From assembly GCA_963402885.1 (NCBI GenBank), contig OY727101.1:18266417-18330416 (forward strand): 64,000 bases of DNA. Direction: 5' to 3'. Source of the stretch: Antedon bifida. Taxonomy: Eukaryota; Echinodermata; Crinoidea; Comatulida; Antedonidae. This document shows positions 1-13,624 of the stretch, one piece after another. Numbering within the stretch: position 1 is the first letter of the stretch; the number at the start of each line of letters is the position of its first letter. The notes under the pieces were generated by a model. That model was not told the DNA's origin, ran no database searches, and worked only from the letters and a program-made list of their open reading frames with translations. The translations under genes and the position numbers were made by a program.

Positions 1-2910
1 AATGTTATAATTATTGTTTTTGATGTAAGGATAATTATGCAATTATTTGGAAAATGTCGAGAAAAGTCTACTATAATTATTGTTTTCTGATAGAGTGCCT
101 GAAAATATCCAAATGACATAGTGTCTTATGGTTATTTTTATGGGAAAATTATCGAAGAAAAATATTCCCATAGTTTAAATAATTCTGATAGAGCGCGTAT
201 AACGTAACTTTATTCAACCAATCATGTTACCTTACTAAGAATATATATAAGTCTAGCAATATTTAAAATAAGATAGTATGCCTGTACACAAAATAACAAA
301 GCAAAATAGATTAGCAATTTAAAACTTATAATTGAGACAAATAATTTCTATAACACAATAAAATCAGAAGTATTTTCATCATAATACAGTTTATACGTAT
401 ATCTTTGAATATTTGTAATCAAAGTAATTATACAATGATAATATATTAAAACGATAAAAGACAGTGGGTGTTACAATTGCAATATTGATATATTAATAGC
501 TACATTATCTGTCTAGAAAAGTAATTCAAATGCTCAAGTAACATACAATTGCTTTAATAAGAAATGCTATACACCCGACGTGTCGTTAGAATAGGATTAT
601 TGATGGGATTTTGAAATTGAAACCCATTAGCCTGATACATTGTCGTTGATAGACTGAGCAATTTTTATAAGTGATCCTATTTACAAGCTATCAAGTTGTT
701 ATTGATGTTAAAGGTATAATAACCTTACTGAATTGATTTACAGATAAATGATTAGAAAACAAGAGTACAAAACAATAATGTTTTGTTTTGTACACATATG
801 TAATGATATTGCTTGATTACAAGTTTAGATACGATTATAAATTATTGTTTATAAGAAATTAATAAAATCATTCTTTCTTTGGAAAGAAGAAATAGAAAGG
901 TATTTATAATAACAAATAAAAACGTCAGAGACTAGCTGTATACACGTCGACGCGCGCGTACAAAATGCATACAAATTGACGCGCGCGTACACATTTAATA
1001 CAAATTGACGCGCGCGTACACATTAATACAAATTTACGCGCGCGTACAAAACTGTTTCATCAGAGTTGGTACGCTTGCGTCTAGTTACGCGTGCGTACAA
1101 ATATGAATAACCTATGTACACTTATAGAATGGGTAAAACTTACTTACACTTAAAACTTACACTTACCGTAGTAGGTTAACTTTAGACAAAATAATGATGC
1201 GTCCTATATGAATTTAGTTTGCAATTCTCCTGCAAAATAAATTAAAAATTAAACACATTAAAAGTAGATCAAGGTCTAGACAAAATGTCAATAATCAATA
1301 TAATAAATCATAACACTATATGTATTAGGTTATCAAATCAAAACGTAGTAGCCCTAATGGTCAGTTCTACCTTTAAACTGTTTTTTTTTTGCGCGACTCC
1401 TACATGATATAAAACATTATCAGACCTTCTTGTAAGAAACAATTATGCCAATGTCTAAATAATGTACAGCTCAGTAATTAGGTCAAATGTTGTTAAATAA
1501 ACGCATAGGATGTGTTGTGGTCCAGCACGACAATACAGGAAGGAATTTAGCTTTATTGTTGACAATATGAAAAGGTACGTGTAAAAAAAAATTGGCCTCG
1601 TCGTAATGACGTAATCAACAAAAATGATCCAATAAGAGAACGGTAAAATTAGACAGCGGTTTTACTTAAGTGGTCTTGATTTTTGTGTTAAGATTAAGTA
1701 GTTGTATCCTAACAGAACTTTAAGGGGTTTAAGGGTTTTAGTTGCTAAGGAAATAGTGTCATAAAAGCAAGGTATTAAATATTCCTGGTATTTCTATCAA
1801 TATTCATGAAAACGTCCATTTTTTGACATGATTTTAAAGCTTGGCTTATTAGCAATGCACATTTCAAAATTTAAACTTAATATTGAATTTACGCGAGGGT
1901 AATAAAACCAAGGAAGAGTAAAGTATTATTTTTTGACACACTTATTTTTATTTTCAAATATCTCGTTTCCGTACCAGCTTTACCCTAGACACAGTTATCG
2001 CAAAAAATGTGTTGGGTAGGAACCTGAACGGGCCCAATGATAGTAGCGCGTATCATCGGTACTACACGCGCATTCAAATAATGATGATGATAATGTAACG
2101 GTTGTACGCGCGCGTCAACTTTGTTGATGAAGTCACTACTGAACGACCGCGTACGCTTGATAAAGTTCCCTGTGTTTCTCATATCGAACTTGGAATAATG
2201 TTTAATTATCAATGAGAGAAGTAATATCTGAAAGTAACAAAACTAGGTCGGCTTCTCATTTTGATCAATGAGATTGTGAATTATGCCATTTTAATGTGTT
2301 GTGTTCGGTTCTCACGTGACACTAGTTATTTCACTGCATCTTTTTTAGGTTACGCTCCTTCAGTAACCGTATCGCGCGCTCACCGATCGTCTGCAACTGT
2401 GACATGACCGTCACTTTTTCCTATACTAAATGTGTCACAATGAGAGGTGCAGGCGAGCTTCGAAATAACATAAAACTAGTGAAATAGAACGTTCCTACAT
2501 TCAATCATGATTCTTGATATGATGAGCTTTATTCGAAAGAATCGTAATATTTCATAGAATTAAAAGTCAAATATTCAATCAAATCTGTAAATCTCCCGGC
2601 AACTATAGGCTAGAGTGGGCGGATCAAACATTTATAGTGGTATTATGTACAATCATGCCAAACTATAAAATTTGAAGAAATTGTTTATTTTGGAAATGGA
2701 AAATAAGAATATTTCATTTCAACATCTATATATCAGCACTACCAAAATATATGTTTTTCTTTTTTATATAAAACATCTACGTCTGGTAATTTATTTTTTT
2801 AACATTACGGTATAATAAACAATGATTAAAATAGGTCGAAAGATACAATCACAACAAACTCCGGTATAACTACATAATCCAACAAACACATAAATAACAA
2901 ACGTCTATAT
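1..2910. other. Intergenic, no gene seen
   Basis: AT-rich sequence apart from the GACGCGCGCGTAC array at 948-1,100 and a scattered copy of its core near 2,105. Short open frames have no recognisable content. Confidence 0.6.
948..1100. repeat. GACGCGCGCGTAC tandem repeat, period about 30 bp
   Basis: Four units of GACGCGCGCGTACA plus an AT-rich spacer (ACATTTAATACAAATT) run from 948, with a degenerate fifth (TACGCGTGCGTACAA) at about 1,086. Each unit contains a CpG-rich palindrome in otherwise CpG-poor DNA. The same GCGCGCGTAC core recurs alone near 2,105 and 3,510. Confidence 0.8.
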
Positions 2911-3058
2911 AGTAGTGATATGCTCAAATATGGTAGTGATATGCTCAAATATGGTAGTGATATGCTCAAATATGGTAGTGATATGACATCATTCTGTCCA
3001 TATATATAGGCACATCACATTTTTTGTCACATAAAGTTTGATAGTGTAGACAGAGCTT
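2911..3058. mobile_element. TA-flanked MITE family, copy 1 (left end lost)
   Basis: It holds three and a half copies of a 21-base inner repeat (GGTAGTGATATGCTCAAATAT) and the right terminal repeat TTTGATAGTGTAGACAGAGC. The left terminal repeat is missing. Non-autonomous: no open frame. Confidence 0.75.
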
Positions 3059-3955
3059 TTAATATTTCAAACTTTGCTTTGTATATGAAACAAACTTAAA
3101 GAATATTTCCGTTTTAAGATCATTCGAAAGACATCGTTTATAAGACCTCGTCCCCACTTTGCACGTGTGAGGACATCCGAGTATTATATTTCGGAAACCC
3201 ACGAATCCAAGTTGATACATATTATACCGTAATCGCCCATATCCACACAACAACCTGTTACGGCGAAACCGTAAACCACTGGTAATAATGTGAAGATAAA
3301 GAAAAACAAATTAAGATATTATAATTATTTAATTCTGTTCATAATATTAAATATAGGCCCAGTAGGCCTATTTACTAAAGTTTTATAAATTCTTACTACG
3401 CGTTTTAAAATGATTTGTTTTAAATAAGTCCAGGGTGCTGCTTGACATACGCCATCCTTCTTTTTGCGGCTTATCATTTGGCGCGCGCGTGGAAAAACTG
3501 GTATTGATCGCGCGCGTACATACATACATACGGGAGGCCTGAATATAAGCCACTGCAGAAACCTATAGCTTATGTCGATGAAAGATACTATAAAGCCTAA
3601 TTTTCTGCAATTATGAAAACTGAAAATGAAATAAAATTAAATAACGTGTTAGCAAGCGAAACAATATCAATTATGTATCCTTAATGAAGGTCATGAAATA
3701 TAACATAAAAACTTGATTATTTTTTTCTGTTTCAATTTTAATCAAAATTTTAAAATATGCCTAAAGTGAAACACATTTGAAGTAATGATATCGACTAATT
3801 AAATGCATCGAAATCAGATTTGTCTTTTTGACTATTTATCTATTTACACGATGGGTCTATAATAGTATAGGCCTACGTGAATATCGTTGCCGTTGCAACT
3901 ACAATCTAAAGACACGTTGTCGTTAAAAATTGAAGTATAATGACGGGATGACGTT

Positions 3956-4144
3956 TTGTCGATTCACATCGGCAATCATGTAACAGTTAACAGGTTTTCA
4001 TATCTCATTCTATTCACATCAAATGTGAGAGGGCTGGGGGAAATCACTTCAATGTCATCGAAACTTGACTGTCTCGACGATAAACCCGAGGCCTCTCCCT
4101 CCCAAGTGGATACTTGTATCGTTATAAGCGAGTCGCCGGCTTAG
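3956..4144 (+). pseudogene. Possible LINE endonuclease-domain fragment
   Basis: An open frame reads NVRGLGEITSMSSKLDCLDD followed by QVDTCIVISESPA and a stop. The spacing of N-V-R-G-L, K-L-D and D-x-C-I-x-I-S-E resembles the start of the apurinic-endonuclease domain of CR1/L2-type non-LTR retrotransposons (NxRxL...KLDxL...DIxxISET). Only about 45 residues fit and nothing downstream continues. Similarity is by eye only. Confidence 0.3.
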
Positions 4145-5107
4145 CGCTTTATTCTCCTTTCCGAATCTAATTGCTTAACGATAACTCATTTGTATTTTAG
4201 TAGCTAGCCTCCCGTGGCGTTCCTCATCAGAGTTGTTACCAAGCGTTTTCAGTGGTTGTCTTGGCTAGGAGATTTGAAAGGGGTGAGGGGGACGTCTCAA
4301 TGCGACGTATTATTTCGATCTGATGATGATTCATAGTTGCGCGCGTCACTATAAGGTTATCGTCTGCTGTTTCAGCAGATTGATAATTGTACAGTACATT
4401 TTATAGTTTTTTGTTTATTTTAAATTCATCAATATATATTTCTTTTATTAAAGTATGGGTTTTAATCATAGAATAACGAAATTACTTGGGATAAATTTCT
4501 ATTTAACTTTTCTATATTGTCCAAATCGTTATTAGGCCTATATCGCAACATTAGGAAATTGGAAAACATAGTTCTGTTGTCATTTTTAAGTTAAGTTTTG
4601 TTTATCGATAACTAATCAGACTTATTCTAAATTTTAAATAACAATACTTTGTATATCTAAAACAATTAAGATTATTTGTTTCGCTTTATTTAAATTCATA
4701 TTATATTTTTAATAGGCCTGTGTCGCAGCAATTATTTTTACCAATTACCACCATAATTAAGCTGTCTATATTAAGTAACAATATAATTGTTAGTTATTAT
4801 CACTTTGAATGTTTCATTATAATCAAACATTTTAAGCAAAACTCTATCATACATAATGCTCATGTTATTAGATGTATCATTACATTTCACACTGTCCTTA
4901 ACATACGAAAATATAACAAAAATATGGTATTGATAAGGATGATGAAATGAAGAAGAAAATGTGATACTCCAATTAGGCCTTTTAACTTGAATGTAAATTG
5001 TTACTCTTCATAGAAAATAGAAAACTCACTGCAACTATCATTAAAGATAAATTTGTTCCGTTTCACGAAACGAAATACGGTGCCGTTTTGTTGAAATGGC
5101 CAAATCA

Positions 5108-5230
5108 TGCTTTGTTCTCACTTGGACGTAATCGCAACGCAAGTGATTTGACCAATCACGACGCGATTGAAAATCATCGTACGCGTTGTGATTGTTCAAA
5201 ATTGCATTGCGCTACGTCTACTTACTAGTA
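5108..5230. mobile_element. Degenerate Harbinger-like MITE copy
   Basis: TGCTTTGTTCTCACTTGGAC at the left, CGCAACGCAAGTGATTTGAC inside and TTGCGCTACGTCTACTTACT at the right resemble the family, but with many differences. The pairing of its ends is weak. Confidence 0.5.
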
Positions 5231-6520
5231 TTGTAAGAGCTTTACGCCGTTTTTATTATCGATATTGGTTTTTTAAAAAGGATTTATTTAAATATTGTTA
5301 TACATGTCCATACATAAATATATTATTATCTACCAAAACCATTTATTGTTATACATTTCCATACATAAATTTCTACATAAACCATTTAGGCTTTAAATTG
5401 TTTTCTTTTGTTTGTAATACTTTTATCGTAATCACCGTATGCTTTTCTGTATTTTAAGATTTCCTTTAGAATGGATAGAGTTTAAACGCTAAGACAAGGC
5501 AGTAAGAAGTTAGGGGATAATTGGATCATCCACATTTAAGCTAAGCCGCAGAGTATCCGCTGAAATTATCCAATGTGGATTTAATACTAACCAAAGCAAA
5601 GACTGTTGTTACAAAGAATAAACATTTGAAAGACATTCGAATCAGCCGCTTGTCGCAACTTTATCAATTTCTGATTACCATCCCATACATTTGGCTTACT
5701 GCAGTTGTACTGCAGTAATGTGTGAATGCTATGTTGTATAATTGTTAAACCAAGTGGTTAATTACTGCAGTATACTGAAGCATACAGTGACATAACAATA
5801 AATTAGCATTTTGAAATGATTTCATTTTTATTTACTATCACTATATTTATTTATTATTATTTGGTTACTTTTAATATATGCAATGGCTTCTTCCTTATTG
5901 TGTGCTTAGGAACATTTGTATTACTAGGCTATCTATGAGGCAACCAGAATGCAAATTTAAAGTTTATTTACATGGTTTCGAATTTACCGCACCAACTTAA
6001 AACTATACTAATTTAAACTATAAATCAAAAATTAAACAATAGAAAAAAAACCCCCAAACATTAATTGCAAAAGTTACTATAACTGTTCGTTGTAGGCCTA
6101 GATTAAAACAATTAATGGTAAAATATAGAAACCAAGTATTTAAAAAAATAATAGTGAAAATGACTATTTTTTCGTAATTGATTAAATTCATTATTAAATA
6201 TTGCTAAGCTTTTTTTAAATTTTAGTTATTTATTTCAACAATATTTTACGAGGGTGGTTCATCCAGCCGAAGCTGATCTTTTAAAAATACGTTTTTTCAC
6301 CTTAATGCCCATGAATCCATTGCGACTAGTGACTTTCCTCTCACTACAACGATAGTTGAAAGTTTAGCATAAGTTATTAACATACAGACGAGATAGTTGG
6401 AGTTAGTTTAACGCCTGGACGTGGCAGCTAATCGCTGTTTACGCAAGTTAACTAAATCCACCGTACAACACACGCAATTACTGATCAATAGTGACAACTA
6501 GTAAAATCCAAAAATTGCTA

Positions 6521-6881
6521 TTCGAATCTTTCTTTATTTGTCCAAATCCAAAGTATAAAAAAGAAGGAAAAAAAAGCACGAAATTCACAACGAAAGAATA
6601 TGAATAAAAAAAAGAAATTCCTGTTCTAGTCTTTCTCTATTTGTCCAAATCCAAAGTATAAAGAAGAAAAGAAAAAAAAAACACGAAATTCACAACGAAA
6701 CAAGTACAATTTTAAAATGACTAGCCGAGTCTTTCCCTATGGTTCAAATCCAAATTATATGAAGAAAAAAAAAACACGAAATTAATAACGATTAAGTACA
6801 ATTTAAATTACTAGCCGATTCTTTCCTTTTGGTCAAAATCCAAAGTAAATGGAGAAAAAACCACGAAATTAATAACGAAAA
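6521..6881. repeat. Four-copy tandem repeat, period about 90-103 bp
   Basis: Each copy has (T/C)TCTTTC, TTTGTCCAAATCCAAAGTAT, an A/G-rich tract, and CACGAAATT(C/A)A(C/T)AACGA. Copies start near 6,521, 6,624, 6,721 and 6,811. Confidence 0.75.
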
Positions 6882-8589
6882 GGATAAGAATGAAAGGAAG
6901 AAAAATACGTGGCCAAAAAAATCCACTATTTAATAAGTTAAAAAAAGAAAAGAAAAAAATATGCCCCACTAGCCCCCATAAGTTATGGGCATGCTGAAGG
7001 ATGATTTAACAAAAATTATTCAAGTAAGTAAACCTAAAATCAGTAATGCTTAAATATATTCGCTCCTTTCAAAAACATTTCTGGAAACTTATGGAATAAA
7101 TATGTTTTACTTAAGCTTGATTAATATAAGTACTAGGTTGTCTTTCATCATGGCATCATGCATTTTGTGAACCATTTTGTGTTAGAACGCTTCCGATAAC
7201 GATATAGTATTCATACCGTTTTATCGTTACGAAGAACAATACCGGTAAGAAAACCCATGGAGAGATAAGTTAATTTCTCCATGGTAAAACAGAATGGAAA
7301 CGCATTAAATCAGAGAAGTAATAACATCATTATAAATTAACTGCTCTATTATATGTTTACGTTACTAGATAATCATCAGTAAAATAAAATGTTATGAACT
7401 AAAGTGAATCTATCATTCAAGCATATACATAACTGTACAATTGATTATAAAGATTGCCAGAGAGGTACTTTCAAAAAGTACCTTAAAAAGATGTTATCAT
7501 AAAAAATACTTCTTTCATTTGTTTCGATTAGAAAGACAAAGAATACAGAAACAGAAAAAATGCAATAGCGTGGGTCGATACCCTTCAAAAGTTTCTGGCA
7601 AAATAAAAATTGAGTGTAATTAAAGCTGACTACATACAAAGTATACCATTACTACATACTCTTATTTACATTTACCTTTGACTGTAACTTTGTCTGAACT
7701 AATGAACCTGCAAACATGATGTGACGTTATGTAAAGGCAGCCGAGAAAACGAGTTGGAACGCGTTGGAGCAAGTTGACGCGTTTTGATGTAAACGGCATC
7801 GTCAATGACAATTTGATGATTTACTAATAGCATTGTTTTTTTCATTACATATATTGTATTATCTATTGTTATATTGGTTTATTGTTTTTCTTTTCAAATT
7901 CTCTCCATTCTTAAAGACTGTTATAAATAAATATAAAATTGCAAAAATATTATTGTAAACTCTAAAGAACGTCCGCTCATTGCGCCATTTCGCGCGCTTT
8001 TTCTTTTGAATACTTCAATAAATCACGGAGAATGTAAATGGTAGGTAGGCCTACTGTATTGAACTATTTCCGGGGTGATGCAGTGATGTTTGAATTGTCT
8101 ATCATGATCTAGCAAGCAAGCTTTAAATGTAAAATTCCTAGAAGAGTTTGTTTTTATATTAATTAGGTATATGAACATTGTTCTTTGATGTGCCAATCAT
8201 TCCACCCTTAACGATACGATAACTTTTTCCAGAAAAAATGGCCCATAGAAGCTCAATAAATCAACTTTAAACAAAGAAAGAGAGATAGAAATAAACATTT
8301 TTAATGTTAACATGGTAATTCTGAGAAAAAGTCACAAAATACACAAGCGAAACTACTACTGCATTACTATCTTCAGGGTCAGATGCCTAATAATTCCTCT
8401 TAATTGTACACTTTTCATTGAAAATAATAATTTGGTCTTTTAAATTATTTTGTTTCTAGACTTTCAGTATCTTAATGTTTTAAAAAACGCATTAATGTTT
8501 TTATCATCAATTTCTAACGATCCTCTTTGGAAAACAATGGTTTCTCTTGTTTAACCTGTGATGCATAATGTTATCTCATTTAAATTAAT

Positions 8590-8730
8590 CTTGGTTCCCC
8601 ATTGGGCGCAACGTATACGCGCAACGCGCAACACAACCAATTGTGATCAATCACAGGCGACGGTCATCCGAACAGTCGTTTTTGATTGGTCAAATATTTT
8701 ACGTTGCGCGCATGCACTGCGTCCCAGTGG
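8590..8730. mobile_element. Harbinger-like MITE copy, intergenic
   Basis: It runs from CTTGGTTCCCCATTGGGCGC to GCACTGCGTCCCAGTGG. GATTGGTCAAATATTTTACG is shared with other family members. Its GC-rich ends create a spurious short open frame. Confidence 0.7.
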
Positions 8731-11700
8731 ATATCTCTTTTTCAATACCGATTTAATCCGAAATTAATTTTTGAACAATTTGCTTTTGTACTTTATTATA
8801 ATTTCGATCATTGAAACCGGAAGACGCCAAATTAATGTCAAAATTCTTCCAACAGAAAAGAAATCGATTCAGTTCAATGATCTTTTTACGAATTTTTCTG
8901 TATTTGATTATTATTCATTCTTGTGTCGCAGTACAATATAATATAGTTTTACAGACTCTCAATTTGATACTAAAGTACTTTCATTACCAACAAAAATCAT
9001 TGTTGACTTAAGATAACAGATCAATGCATATTATAGTGTATTCAAATACCCATTAATATCCTATGTTTTGCGTATATCAGCGTGTCACACATTGCCACCT
9101 GTTGATTTTACGTATGTTACTTTCAGAGTAAACAGCATAAACCATTTATAGAATACTGCATTATATGCAAACATGTATTTTCGATACGCTGAGGCTAAAG
9201 TTCTAGGTTTACACAGTTTTAATGATCGCTTTGTTAGTTTAGCCTATTATGGTAACAATATAATTATGCATAAACGAGTCACATTAAATAGTATGCTTTG
9301 TTTTCTTATAAGGATATAGGCCTACGCATACTTATTATGTTTGTTTGGTTGTAGATATACAATCATAAATCTCTATCTTTCAGCTGGTGAATTTCCACGC
9401 TTTTTATTGCGTTGATTTTAATAAAGGCATATGCTTTTGTACTTTTACTTTGTCGTATAAGGAACACAACTTTATCATATTTAGAGAGTAATACATATAC
9501 TTAATAATAATAAGTAATACGTATACTTAGTATTGTGATTGGTAAGAGAGAAGTGTAACCCGTTCCCAAGAACTTAAAAATATGTAACAACTTTATGGTT
9601 ATCAGCACCCGGCCGGCAAGTTTTAAACTCTACAAATGGACGGGTTTGTTTGTTGCCAAGCCGAATTATACCGAATAAGAGGAACTTCACAATTAAATTG
9701 TGTACCAAAACAGAACGCTCTCAAAACGAACTTTGAAACAAATTACATTTTCCTTTTTGATTCTAGATAAAACATTAAATTTATTGCATAATGTAACCAA
9801 TTAATATTTGATAGAATACATCCTCAGAAAATTAACGTGCAAATTTATTCTATAGCTTCAATATTGTGTCAGAATATATATTGCTAGTAGGGACCATTAG
9901 CACAATTAATTCTGTAACCTCTTTCCTTCAACGCTAGTTTTTCTATAACAGTTTGTAATTACGGAAATATCTACTTCCTTTTAGATACTCCGTTGGATTG
10001 TCAACGGCAACAAAATCTCAAATCGACTAAAATAGAGAAAATAAAATGAATGAAACGTTGATGGCATGAGAATAAAGCTTGGTTCCCACTAAGACGCAAC
10101 GCAAGGACGTAGACGCAACGCTAAAGCTTGGTTCACACTAGAACGCAACGCAAGGACGTAAACGTAACGTAAGAGAGTTTACCAATCACAAGAATTCGAA
10201 CTTTCACTTGTCATTGGTCAACACGCTTGCGTTGCGTTACGTCCATGCGTTTTGTATCCAGTGGGAACCAAGCTTAACAAGTTGACCTATCATAAGCGAT
10301 TGTTCGAATAATCCATCGCTTGTGATTGGTGAAATCACTTACGCTGCGTTACGTACTTGCGTTGCGTCTCTAGTGGGAACTAACCCTGCATCAATTACCA
10401 ATTGTGATGAAAATTCGGTAGTTCTAATTAACTACAACCAAAATTACACAGTAGTTCAGTATTAGGTTTAAAAGTTTTTACAGTAGTGTGTTTGGTTCCA
10501 TGATTTAAGTTCGTTATGAGGGGAGTTCTGAAAAAATGTTCTTTACTTTCCATAAAACTTTTGATTTTCTTTTAACATTTTGAGCTAGGAGGAGACAAGA
10601 AACGAAAGGGACAAAATTATCCAGTTTTAATCTGTGATAGGTTGCAGAGGATAACATCAATGGAATGATGATATTCAACGTGGAAAGTCTTTAAAACTGC
10701 TAATTGTAATTCTTGATCTTGTATATATAATTAAAAATAACAAAGCAAAACAAAAATATTGAATTGAACATTGAAAGAATATTGTGGTTCTCTGTGTTAT
10801 GTTTGCTTTCTCCGGCAGACAGCAGCCGGGTAAAGTCGATTTGAATTTGTTTTAAAAGTTGCCTTAACAAAGAGAAACGGGGATGAAAGTATTCCGACAT
10901 ATGAAAGTAAAATATACCATGAATTTAACTTAAATAATAGAAACAAGGAAATGGAAAACAATTAATTTTAATAAGCTATTATTATAAGATATCGTGTGCT
11001 CTATAAAAACTAATTAAGTGTAGTTGTCTTTAAATAAACCTTTAATTAATATCCAATTTAAGTCTCGTAAAACTCGGAGATATACTTTCTTTCTTTTCTT
11101 TGATAAAGAAACTAGTAAAGTTATGTATATACCGTGTAATAACACGCGTAGACTACATCTGTGTAAACTTTATTTCTTAAACATTAATTTTATTTAGATA
11201 AAACAAAAACAAAAACCATACTAATACAAAGAAAGCATTATTATAATGGACCCCATTGTCTCACAGGGCCCAGAAGAAAATGCATAATTAAAACATTACA
11301 GCAATAATAAATTAGATTTGAAAAAATATAAATAAATAAAAATAAGTATGCATATTAATTAAGAACAATTCGTGATTATTAGACTTCAACTAACAATATA
11401 TGTTTTTTAAGCAAAACAATAAAATGGTCTATGCACATTGTACAAGTTTTAACTCAGAGAAATATATATGACCGCAGTTGCTTCATCCAGGTTTTTTTTT
11501 AAACGGGGCTCATGCTTAAAAATATAGTCATTAAATAAAATGTCAGTGTTTTAATAATGTACATAATTTTTTTTGTCCGCCTATGGAATCATGGGATACT
11601 GTGACCAATAAAAGTGAAAATAATTGTTTTTTTGTATTGAGTTTTCCATGTTGAGGTACATACTCCATCAGTGAGTTACTTTTTGTCTACTATTTTGCTG

Positions 11701-12043
11701 AAATCATAAATATTATTATCCAAATTATACGAACATGTCACCAGTTGTTTTTGCGATACCAGCAGGTTTACAGTAGAGCCTATGGTATATCAGATACAAA
11801 ATATTTATACTATTTGAATCAAGTAATTGTGGTCTAAACAGGCTTAAAAATGTAAAATTCGGAAGCTTTCAATCGAAATAACAAAACAATTATTAATATA
11901 TTGTAACTTCATAATTATATTTCACATATTATTTATGAGGTTACTTGAAATGGTGTAAAATTAATTAACTAATATTTGTATTTCATATACTGCAAATAGT
12001 TAATTTACAACATAAAAACAAGAGAAAAATCATTGACTTACTT
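8731..12043. other. Intergenic, no gene seen
   Basis: Only the nested MITE at 10,076-10,383 stands out. No exon-like block bounded by splice sites was recognised. Confidence 0.6.
10076..10383. mobile_element. Harbinger-like MITE with a second copy nested inside
   Basis: The outer element runs from AGCTTGGTTCCCACTAAGAC to GTCTCTAGTGGGAACTA. An inner copy (about 10,132-10,276) starts AGCTTGGTTCACACTAG, ends CCAGTGGGAACCAAGCT and is flanked by TAA on both sides. The 3-base TAA duplication and the terminal repeats suggest a PIF/Harbinger-type source, by family knowledge. It is non-coding; subterminal blocks are rich in GCGTTGCGTTACGTCC. Confidence 0.8.
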
Positions 12044-12260
12044 TCTTTAAAAGCGTCACGGCAGAATGTAGGTCTAACTAATCGGTAATGGCCGGTAAGG
12101 ATGGCTACGAGTCCCCAAGCCTAACACATTCACATAAGCTACCGCGACAGCGAGGCAGCACGGAGTCGAACGGGAACACTATATCTGCTAACTATTTCAA
12201 ACTGTAGGTGGCGACGCCTATAAACTTAAAAATGCTAATAAAGAAATCGAACGCAATTGG
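12044..12260 (-). other. GC-richer island ending in a strong splice donor
   Basis: About 200 bases are much less AT-rich than their surroundings. On the minus strand the island ends AAAGAAA|GTAAGTCAAT, a full match to the donor consensus. All frames contain stops, so if transcribed it would be a non-coding first exon. Confidence 0.2.
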
Positions 12261-13170
12261 ACAGCCAGGGACCAGCAAACTTAGTAATTACTTAGTTATA
12301 TATTTCCTGCAGTCGTATACAATATAACCATTTATTACTAAGTAGACCTGATTTTCCTTCTTCGTTTCAACAAACGAAAAATTGTTATCATTTAATATGC
12401 CTAATCAACAGAACCAAATCTTAGCACATTTTTTTTTTAACTTCTCACAATCTGGAATAAAGAAAGCAGAGTATTCATAATGCCACTGTGAAACAATCTG
12501 TATTTTCTGTAGAGATACTTAACGAGTTGCAAACTGGTATAAACCATTTTCTTCCCTGGGCTAAAACTCATACGTCTACCTCATTTGCATAATAAAACTT
12601 TATTGGAAATAGAGGGCGGTAGATTGAATCGGGTCATCATACTTGGTACTATGTTGAACATTTTTTTGTTCAACTGTTCCAGATTTGTAGGCTTGGTTTC
12701 CTTAATGAAACAGCGTGTTTTGTTTCTACTAATATTATCGCATGTCTAATGTACGGTAAGGTAAATGTAGAACTTATTCTATTAATTTTACAAAAAGAGA
12801 GTTAATACTAAAATGGAAATTTAGTGACATTGTGGTCCACACATAGTGTAGATACAGTAAGACAGTTCAAAAATATTTACTTTCTCGAATTAGATTAATT
12901 TTTCATTGTTTTTAGTACATACTTGACGACGATGATCAACATGTTTATGATGTGCTTCTGCAAACTTCTAAAATTAACTAAATATTCCATCTTCCTTCTG
13001 TATTCATTTTTGTTTTGTTTTTTGGTGGAAACAAATTTTCTTTTATCTTTGTGTGTGAAATGTCCCCTCATCTTGGTTTCCATTGGATCAGCAAAGCACT
13101 CGTTTAAGTGTAATCACTTATTAAGATAAAATACGCCATGTCCAACTGTATTTGTGTATTGTAAAACAAA

Positions 13171-13286
13171 CTATAGTTTAGCAACTTGCTCGCTTCCAGC
13201 ATAATTCATCTCATTGTCTTCTCCATGCAAACTGACAGGTTTGGCCGATTCTTTACGAAGTTCCTGATCACTGGCGAATCATTTAC
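13171..13286 (-). CDS. Possible small coding exon, unrecognised
   Basis: On the minus strand the frame FASDQELRKESAKPVS...NEMNYAGSEQVAKL-stop is open for about 36 codons, with a polar composition unlike chance AT-rich frames. Upstream on the same strand are a TATATAAATA box (about 13,478-13,487) and a good donor, CATCCAA|GTAAGT (13,383). The intervening acceptor is weak. This could be the end of an unknown gene or chance. Confidence 0.2.
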
Positions 13287-13477
13287 TTTAATTTGCTCGA
13301 ACACTCGGTAAATAACAATAATTGAAATTTAAAGCTAGCTTGTCGAAAGTAATATTTTAAGAAAATAATGGAGCACTTACTTGGATGAAAATCACACTTT
13401 GGATAATAACAAGACTCAACAGACAGTCAAACGGTAAAGATTGTTCATTGATATCTACATATCTTGTGTTTTAAGCG

Positions 13478-13487
13478 TATTTATATA
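13478..13487 (-). promoter_or_regulatory. TATA-box-like sequence on the minus strand
   Basis: TATATAAATA is a good TATA match. A consensus donor GTAAGT follows about 95 bases downstream on the same strand, so a short first exon is possible. In AT-rich DNA such matches are frequent. Confidence 0.2.
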
Positions 13488-13624
13488 GGGATTATGCTGT
13501 TTAAAAGCGTAATGATAAATAAGTGTTTAGAAAGATAGATGGAAAATCTGGATTATCACTTGTTTTAGCTGTTTCTAACGGAAAGAGAGAAACTCGAAAA
13601 CGCCCACCGATGATACATAACAAT

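Larger units (their letters stand above)
3059..8589. other. Intergenic with small repeats, no gene seen
   Basis: It contains the possible LINE fragment at 3,956, a degenerate MITE at 5,108 and the tandem repeat at 6,521. The rest is AT-rich, with many stops in every frame. Confidence 0.6.

Noticed and set aside
8558..8767. Open frame with GC-rich codons
   Set aside because: It coincides with a Harbinger-like MITE copy.
12150..12180. Pol III B-box-like CGTTCGACTCC on the minus strand
   Set aside because: No matching A box or tRNA-like fold could be found around it.
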